Assembly (NCBI RefSeq): GCF_002776525.5
Contig: NC_045437.1
Span: 138,917,150 to 138,981,149, forward strand
Direction: 5' to 3'
DNA from: Piliocolobus tephrosceles
Taxonomy: Eukaryota; Chordata; Mammalia; Primates; Cercopithecidae
DNA length: 64,000 nt
How positions within the stretch are numbered: position 1 is the stretch's first letter; each line of letters opens with the position of its first letter. This document shows, piece after piece, positions 52,741 through 64,000 of this stretch. A program made the translations under genes and the position numbers. The notes under the pieces were generated by a model. That model made no database searches and was not told the origin of the DNA. It saw only the letters and a program-made list of their open reading frames with translations.

Positions 52741-53239
52741 ATAAAACTTTCTGTCTGGCCAAAAAGTTTCACAATTATACGACTTGAAGTTTGAAAACTG
52801 AAGTCTGAAAAATTTCAGATCTAGATTATTTCAACTTTGGCAGATTATGAAAAGTAAAATGGAACCTCAAGATTGTGCCATGTGGGAGGTGAATGGTTGT
52901 TCAGGTCACCGCCCTCTCCATGACATTCGCCTTTAATTAGTGCCAGTCTCTAAAAGACTCAAGTCTGTAATTTCTTGGGAGTGTCCATCAGAGCTTCTTT
53001 TAGATTTCCATGTCTTTAAGGGCTGTGGCCACTTAGTTTAAGAAGACAAGTTTTCTAATCTGCTTCCTCAGAGAAGGAAAGTCTTCATGTCCCTAGGTAA
53101 ATCTCATGACTACTGACCAGGGCCTTGCAATAAAATCAAAGCCTCTAAAAATAAGGATGTTACCTCCCATTGGTCTGTTTATCATGGGCTCCAAGGATCT
53201 TAATCCTTTTAGAATCATAAATCCCTTGATGCCTAGAAG

Positions 53240-53620
53240 TAAGCTGTATCTTGGATAAGAATGCTGGCTCTGCAGATAAACAGACTGTTTACCAGATGTG
53301 TAAGCTTGAGCAAATAGCTTAACTGTCCAGGACAAATGAGCTGGGCACGGTGGTAAGTGCCTCTAGTCTCAGCTGCTTGGGAGGCTGAGGCAGGAGGATC
53401 ACTTGAGGCCAGGAGGTCATAGCTACAGTGAACTATGATCACGTCACTGCATCCCAGCCTGTGTGACAGAGCTAGACACTGTCTCTGAAAAATAAATAAA
53501 TAGAACTGTCCAGGACCTCGGTTTTCACACCTGTAAGGTGAGAGTAATACCTTCTTAGGGTGAAGTGAGATGACACATGCACATAGAAGGAGCTCAGTTT
53601 TGCTGTTGTTATTATCATTG
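53240..53620 (+). repeat. MIR split by a FLAM/Alu monomer
   Basis: gaatgctggctctgcag...gagcaaatagcttaactgtccagg; resumes after 53503 with ctcggttttcacacctgtaaggtgagagtaat. Confidence 0.6.
53340..53503 (+). repeat. Alu monomer (FLAM-like)
   Basis: Flanked by aactgtccaggac on both sides. Confidence 0.85.
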
Positions 53621-54310
53621 TAGGATCTTAGGAACAGATGTCTGCATGCCCTCCTTCTGATGGGTGGTCCATGAGCCTTTCTTCACCTGCACGGCAGCCC
53701 CGCCTCTGAAAGGGAGCACTGTGAGCTGCTGGCTCTGCTCTGGACAGCTCTGCCAGGGGAAGTTCTGATGTTGAACCCACCCTTATCTATATCCCTGGCA
53801 GTTCTCTGGACTGGAACTGGGTTTGTCTTGATATGTGGGGCATCAGCCTAGCCCTTCCCTGTGGTCATTCCTCAGAAGCAGGTCTTTCCTTTGTCCTCCC
53901 TACTACTCCCTTTCTGCTCCACCTCCCCAGGCAGATCCCAGATTCCCTCCTCAGCCATTCCTTGGAGAAAGAGTTTTGAAAGAGCATGACTGCCTGGTCA
54001 CTAGTCCCTTTGTTAATGCCTTTTTGAGAGTAGAAGCTGAGAAAACATGGAAAAGCCAAAGCATTCTGGGCCTCCGCTGATCCTCTGCCAGCTCACAGGG
54101 TTCCTGACTCCTAAGGAGAGAGCTTACTGGGGGAAGTTACTGAAGGATGGCTGGAGGTGAAAGGTTAAGGCTGGGAGCACAGCCTGGAATCACACAGAAG
54201 GAACCCGGGGGACTACTCCCTCTGTTCTTATCTGGGGAATGTGACTCTGGATGGTACCTACATTGGAAGTAATGCATATAAAGCACCCAGCATGGTAGGG
54301 GCTCAACGAA
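53620..54310. other. Unique sequence, no gene seen
   Basis: No repeat or splice-bounded coding segment recognised. The frame at 53835-54080 has no domain or coding signature. Confidence 0.4.
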
Positions 54311-54330
54311 GCCTGGCTTCTCTGTTGTGT

Positions 54331-54622
54331 TTTTGTTTTGAGACAGGGTCCCACCCTGTCACCCAGGCTGGAGTGCAGTGGTGTGATCATGGCTCACTCA
54401 TTACATCCTTGACCTCCTGGGCTCAAGTGATCTTCCTATCTCAACCTCCCAAATAACTGGGACCATAGGTGCATGCCATCACACCTAGCTAATTTTAAAA
54501 TTTGTTTATAGATATGGAGTCTTACTTATGTTATCTAGGCTGGTCACAGACTCCTGGGCTCAAGCAATCCTCCACCTCAGCTTCTCAAAGTGCTAGGATT
54601 ACAGGCGTCAGCCACTGCACCT
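54331..54622 (-). repeat. Alu
   Basis: Antisense; flanked by gcctggcttctc copies. Confidence 0.88.
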
Positions 54623-55324
54623 GGCCTGGCTTCTCCATTTTACACCTTTGAAAACGTGTCCCTGGATCTTACAACTTTGTAAAAGGACTGAGCCTGCTAG
54701 GTCAGGCTACTTCCAACATCAAGCCTGGCCCCTACGCTTTCCTCAGACCCCTTCCAGAGTCCAATTTGGTGACAACCCTCACTGAAGCACTGGTTTGTGG
54801 GTATGTGACTTCTTTTTTTACCAAAACAGAAGCTGTGCTTCTCCCTGTGTTCCTAGTAATTAGGCCACTAAAGCTGTTGAGATGGCAAGGAGGGCTGGAG
54901 GTGGAAGGTTAGAGTCTCCAAAAGCTCAAATTCACCACGCCCCACCACCCACCACCCTGAGAGCTGAGAAATCCCCCTACTGCCATCTGAAGCCTCTGCC
55001 TCTGCCTCAGACCAAACCTCCAGAGATGTCAGGAGTCTTGGATATTCTAAAGTGTTAGAACTGGACAGTCCTTTTGAAATCAAAAGTCCTACTGCCTCAT
55101 TTTTTGTTGTTATTAATGCAAATACCTAATTTACTGTGATATTACAGGATAACTGTAAAAAACTAAAATAATTTTATTTATATGACACCCTCCCCCATAG
55201 TCTCCATATGACAAAGAAAATTCTCTCTTGCAGTTTGGAGTATATCCTTTTTAGGCTTCTGTAAATATATACAATATAAGTAAAGCTAAATGTTGATATA
55301 TGGTAGTGTTTCATATAACTCAGG

Positions 55325-55515
55325 TTCCAGAGTTAGACTAACACCATATTTTATTGACAAGTTACGTAAACCATCTAGCCCGTTGTTTCCCTAACAGTAA
55401 ATTGAGGATAATAGCATTGACATCATAGGGTGATTCTCAGAATTAAATGAGATAATCCACAGAAATCATTTTGCACAGAGGGTGGCATGCTGTAAGCACT
55501 CAATAAGTGCTAACT
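55325..55515 (+). repeat. MIR
   Basis: gttccagagttagactaacacc...ttgtttccctaacagtaaattgaggataatagc...ctgtaagcactcaataagtgc. Confidence 0.65.
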
Positions 55516-55657
55516 AACCATTTTATTAGTATTGATGTTTTATTACCTGCTTCTTTCACTAACTGAATAGTTAATGGGCACATTTTCATATCAAGTTTTA
55601 TTTTCATTTCAGAGCAACATTGATCCCCTTTTCTTAACAAAATAACTTTTAATAATT

Positions 55658-55788
55658 TTTTTTTTTGTAGCAATAAGGGGTCTCTCACCATGTTGCCCAG
55701 GCCAGTCTTGAGCTCCTGGGCTCAGGCAATCCTCCCACTGTCTCCTCCCAAAGTGCTGAGATTACAGGTGTGAGCCACTGCACCCAGC
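55658..55788 (-). repeat. Alu right-arm monomer
   Basis: Antisense half unit. Confidence 0.8.
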
Positions 55789-55928
55789 AAATTTTATTTT
55801 GGAATAATTTTAGATTTATAGAAAACTTGGAAAGATAGTACAGAGAGTTTCCATATATCCTTCACTTAGCTTCCTCTGATGTTAATGTCTTACATAACTA
55901 TGACACATTTGTCAAAACTAAGATCTAA

Positions 55929-56385
<457 letters not shown>

Positions 56386-56510
56386 CTAATTTTTGTATTT
56401 TTAGTAGAGATGGGGCTTTGCCATGTTTGCCAGGCTTGTCTCAAACTCCTGACCTCAGGTGATCTGCCCATCTCGGCCTCCCAAAGTGCTGGGATGACAG
56501 GTATGAGCCA
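56386..56510 (-). repeat. Alu, outer copy second part
   Basis: Right arm, taatttttgtattttta to gagccactg. Confidence 0.85.
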
Positions 56511-57394
56511 CTGTTTTGCTGGTACAGTGTTAACTGGACTCCAGCTGTTATTTGGATTTCACCAGCTTTCTCATAAGTGCTCTCTTTCTGGACACAGATC
56601 CAATCCAATGTACCACATTGCCTTTAGTCATCAGGTCTCCTTCATCTCCTCTGATCTTTAAGAGTTTAGCAATCATTTTTGTTTTTCATGACTTTAATGG
56701 TTGTGAAGACTATTGGCCAAGTATGATATAGCCTGTCCCTCTAATTTGGTTTGTCTGGGATTTTTCTCATGATTAAACTGCAGTTGGGGGAAGAATGTAC
56801 ACAGAGGTAAAGTCTCCATCTTATTTCATTATCTCAGGGGGTGCATAGATATTGACATGATCTATTACTGATGATGTTAGGGTTCCTGGCAAACTCCTGG
56901 CCATGAGGTTCCTGGAAAACTCTCAAAGATCAGAGAAGATTAAGAAGACCTGACGACTAAACCTGATGTGGTACACCGGATTGGATCTGTGTCCAGAAAG
57001 TTACGATTTTGACCTTTTCATTCTCTATTCTCAGGAAGTAAGTCCAGCCACATTCAAGGGTGCGTATGGAAATAAACTCCACTCCCTGAAGGGACAAATA
57101 TGTTGTCTGGAATTCTAAGATTTGTCCCTTCTTGCCCATTTAAGTGACTGGAAAGTATTTATTGGCTAAAAAAAATACTGATTTTCATGGCTGGAAAGCA
57201 TTCCACTGTGCGAATGCACCTTAATTTGTTTAGCTAAGTTATACAGAGTGGTGCATGCATATAGTTCACCAGCACTACATGTCAATTCCAACCTCTTTCC
57301 TGTGTGCTTTCCCACATGTGAGGCTGGAAGGCCAAGCCTCACGTGAACCTAATTTCCTGGTAGTTACGTTTCTCATTGAAAATTAGGTTTCATT

Positions 57395-57698
<304 letters not shown>

Positions 57699-57704
57699 TC
57701 ATTG

Positions 57705-58779
<1,075 letters not shown>

Positions 58780-58796
58780 CTCAAAAGTCTTTTGGC

Positions 58797-59094
<298 letters not shown>

Positions 59095-59458
59095 GCCTTT
59101 CATCCCCTTTTCGTTAGTAATAAAACCCAATTTATGGCTGGGCACGTTGCAACCTAAAATAAAGATGACATTCCCTAGGTTCCTTTGCCGCTAAGTGTGA
59201 CATATAACTAAGTTCTGGCTAATGAGATGCAAAGAAATTCCAGAAAGACTCCTTAAAATGAGCTGATGCAATTAGAAGGCCCTCACCATTCTTTATTCTT
59301 CCTCCTGCCTGAAAGAAGGATGTAATCTAGTAGCCATATCGGGCCATGATGTCACTTTCCTTAGCGCTTGAAGCCATGAGCTAAGGATAGTACCTGGGTC
59401 TCCAAAGATTATTACTATTAATTTATTATTTTTTAGAGGCAGATAATATTTATTATAT

Positions 59459-59581
59459 TTTAGAGGTCTCACTCTGTTGTCCAGGCCAAAGTGCGGTGCC
59501 TCAAACTCTTGGGCTCAAGCGATCCTCCTGCCTCAGCCTTTAGAGTAGCTGAGACTACAGGCATGCACCATGGCGCTTAGC
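59459..59581 (-). repeat. Alu fragment
   Basis: Antisense left-arm piece with deletions. Confidence 0.7.
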
Positions 59582-59860
59582 TAGAAGACGATGGATTCTA
59601 TACATGAGCCTTAAACTGTCTATTTCCAGACTTTGTTTCTATGTGAGAATGAAATAACCTTCATTTTTGTTACAGCTACTGTTATTTTGAGCTTACTGGT
59701 ATATACATACAGCTGAACCTAACACTAACTGATACATAAGCTTGTGCTTCCCTGATTTCTTCTGCCCACCTGCCATATGCTTGCTTTCATTTGCCCATAA
59801 TACCAAGATACACAGGCCTAAAGTCAAGACTGGGATCTGCAGCAGTTGCTCTCACAAGGT

Positions 59861-59911
59861 CCTGTTTTGTTTTGTTTTGTTTTGTTTTTTGGTGTGTGTG
59901 TGTGTGTGTGC
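59861..59911 (+). repeat. (GTTTT)n and (GT)n microsatellites
   Basis: Five GTTTT units followed by about ten GT. Confidence 0.85.
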
Positions 59912-59975
59912 ACGCAATCTTGAGCCACTTTAACCCTCTGGGTCTCAGTTTCCACAACTTTAAAAGGAAGGGGTT

Positions 59976-60297
59976 AGGCTGGACATGATGGCTGATACCT
60001 GTAATCCCAACACTTTGGGAGGCCAAGGCAGAAGGATTGCTTGAGGCCAGGAGTTCAAGATCAGCCTGGGCAACATAGTGGGACCCCCACAACTCTAAAA
60101 AAATTTTGAAAATTAGCCAGGTGGTGGCACTTGCCTGTAGTCCTAGCTACTCAGGAGGCTGAGGTGAGAGGATTGCTTGAACCCAGGAGATTGAGGCTGC
60201 AGGAAGTTATGATCGCACCACTGCACTCAGCCTGGATGACAGGGTGAGATCTTTTCTTAATAATAATAATAACAATAATAATAATAATAAAACAAAT
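59976..60297 (+). repeat. Alu with (AAT)n tail
   Basis: Tail aataataataataacaataat at 60261-60292. Confidence 0.88.
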
Positions 60298-60312
60298 AAA
60301 AGGAAGGGGTTG

Positions 60313-60540
60313 GTCTACATCAAAGACTGGCATACAATAGCCTGCAGGCCAAATCAAGCCACCATCTGTTTTTGTAAATAAAGTTTTATTGAAACACAGT
60401 CATACTCATTTATGTATTATCTGTGGCTGCTTCGACACTATAACAGCTGAGTTGGAGAATGGCAACGAAGACCATATGGCCCACTTAGCTTACAATGTTT
60501 ACTATTTTGCCCTTTTCAGAAGAAAATTGTCTATCCATTG
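60313..60540 (+). mobile_element. hAT-type element fragment, hit by the solo LTR
   Basis: Contains the 'gtaaataaagttttattgaaacacag' type core of a common hAT-Charlie-like repeat. The 3' end was interrupted by the class II LTR. Confidence 0.55.
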
Positions 60541-61614
60541 TTGTGGGAAGTCAGGGAGCCTGAACGGAGAGATCGGCTGAAGCCACTGCAGAAGAACATT
60601 AATTGTGAAGATTTAAAGGACATTTATCAGTTCCCAAAATTAATACTTTTTAATTTCTTACGCCTGTCTTTACTGCAGTCTCTGAACATAAGTTTTGAAG
60701 ATTTCATGGACATTTATCACTTCCCCAATCAATACTCTTATAATGTCTTATGCCTGTCTTTAATCTCTTAATCCTGTCATCTTCGTAAGCTGAGAATGTA
60801 CGTCACCTCAGGACCCTGTGATGATTGCATTAACTGTACAAATTGTTTATAAAACGTGTGTTTGAACAACATGAAATCAGTGCACCCTGAAAAAGAACAG
60901 AATAACAGCAATTTTCAGGGAACAAGTGAGATAACCATAAGGTCTGACTGCCTGCAGGGTCGGGCAGAATACAGCCATATTTTTCTCCTCACAGAAAGCC
61001 TACAGACGGATGTACAAGTAGAAGAAATATCGCTGAATTCTTTCCCCAGCAAGGAATATTAATAATTGATAGCCCTGGGGAAGGAATGCATTCCTAGGAG
61101 GAGGTCTAGGAACAGCCGCTCTGGGAGTGTCTGTCTTATGTGGTTGAGATAAGGACTGAAATATGCCCTGGTCTCCTGCAGTGCCCTTAGGCTTCCTAGG
61201 ATTGGGAAATTCCAGCTTGGTGAATTCTAGTCGGACTGGTTGTCTGCTCTCAAACCCTGTTTCCTGTTAAGATGTTTATCAAGACAATGTGTGCACAGCG
61301 GGACACGGACCCTCATCAGTAATTCTAATTTTGCCCTTGCCTTGTGTTCTTTTATTGCCCTTTGAAGCATGTGATCTTTGTGACCTACTCCTTGTTTGTA
61401 CATCCCTTCCCCTTCTAAAATCCCTAATAAAAACTTGCTGGTTTTGTGGCTCAGGGTCGCCATCATAGTCCTACCAATATGTGATGGCACCCCCAGAGGC
61501 CCAGCTGTAAAATTTCTCTCTTTGTACTCTTTCTCTTTATTTCTAAGACCAGCCGACCCTTAGAGAAAATAGAAAAAACCTACGTTGAAATATTGGGGGC
61601 TGGTTCCCCCAATA
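60541..61614 (+). mobile_element. Solo LTR, class II ERV (HERV-K/HML type)
   Basis: About 1.07 kb beginning TGTGGGAAGTCAGGGA and ending near CCCCCAATA, with AATAAA at about 61425. An ATCCAT 6-bp duplication is visible on both sides (just before 60541, and 61615-61620). It contains two related copies of a GAAGATTT-GGACATTTATC unit (about 60605 and 60695). No internal retroviral genes, so the provirus was lost by LTR recombination. It sits in an older hAT fragment. Confidence 0.8.
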
Positions 61615-61770
61615 ATCCATGGTCTAGATCAGTGATTTCAAACTGTTCTGCAGAGACCTAAGGTTCTGTGAAGGTACCTCAGGGAAAAGGGAGGAACTGA
61701 GAGTGGGGCTCCAACCCCTGGCATCTTCCTACCAAGACTACACCTCTTATTTGTCAAAATTAACTAGTTG

Positions 61771-62076
61771 AAGCCAGTCGCGGTGGCCCATGCCTGTAAT
61801 CCCAGCACTTTGGGAGGCCAAGGCGGCGGATCACCTGAGGTCAAGAGTTCAAGACAAGCCTGGCCAACATGATGAAACCCCGTCCCTACTAAAAATACAA
61901 AAATTAGCCAGACGTGGTGGCATGCACCTGTAATCCCAGCTACTCCAGAGGCTGAGACAGGAGAATAACTTGAACCCGGGAGGGCAGAGGATGCAGTGAG
62001 CCAAGATCGCACTGCACTCCAGCCTGGGTAACAAAGAAACAAAAAAAAAAAAAAAAGAAAGAAAGAAAGAAAGAAA
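61771..62076 (+). repeat. Alu with GAAA tail
   Basis: Flanked by aaattaactag copies; tail has five GAAA units. Confidence 0.9.
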
Positions 62077-62084
62077 TTAACTAG

Positions 62085-63990
<1,906 letters not shown>

Positions 63991-64000
63991 ATGGTCCTCG

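Overview
This is vertebrate nuclear DNA from a primate. Dozens of Alu elements lie in both orientations among older MIR, L1, Tigger and hAT fragments. Several young AluY copies (40725-41033, 51098-51395, 51409-51709, 58474-58779) carry bases I associate with Old World monkey AluYR-type subfamilies: 'gctcaagcctgt' near the 5' end, 'gcgtaaacccgg', and 'gatccggccactgc'. The ATOX1 exons also differ from the human protein as I remember it. An Old World monkey (macaque or baboon type) is therefore most likely; the species is an inference.

Two genes are supported, arranged head to head. On the minus strand, 13738 to about 13815 is the noncoding first exon of G3BP1 (stress-granule RNA-binding protein), with a TATA-like box, a CpG island and six CCAAT boxes upstream. 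Window positions 1-13737 are then G3BP1 intron 1; no coding exon of G3BP1 is present. On the plus strand, ATOX1 (cytosolic copper chaperone) is complete: exon 1 ends at 31801, exon 2 is 37883-37958, exon 3 is 43513-43683 and exon 4 runs from 47025 to about 47160. It encodes 68 residues. The G3BP1 assignment rests on synteny with human 5q33.1 and on the promoter and splice signals; the ATOX1 assignment rests directly on its protein.

Region by region: 1-13737, G3BP1 intron 1 with Alus, a Tigger element and an interrupted L1; 9.9-12.6 kb is unusually free of repeats. 13.0-15.4 kb, the G3BP1 CpG island. 15802-23230, a decayed gammaretrovirus-like provirus (two LTRs, tRNA-Glu-type primer site) that landed inside an Alu; its interior looks like a mosaic with two envelope remnants separated by a misplaced reverse transcriptase/RNase H piece. 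31.5-32.2 kb, the ATOX1 CpG promoter. 31.8-47.2 kb, ATOX1 with Alu-rich introns. 47.2-64 kb, intergenic DNA downstream of ATOX1, with a class II (HERV-K-like) solo LTR at about 60.5-61.6 kb.

I found no previously undescribed gene system. The most unusual observations are small rearrangements: a 143-bp inverted duplication (50259-50401 and 51791-51933), a direct duplication in ATOX1 intron 3, a 74-bp inverted pair near 56.6-57.0 kb, and the mosaic provirus. ATOX1 also carries a Gly-to-Ser change inside its copper-binding motif. Positions of old repeats are approximate by eye.
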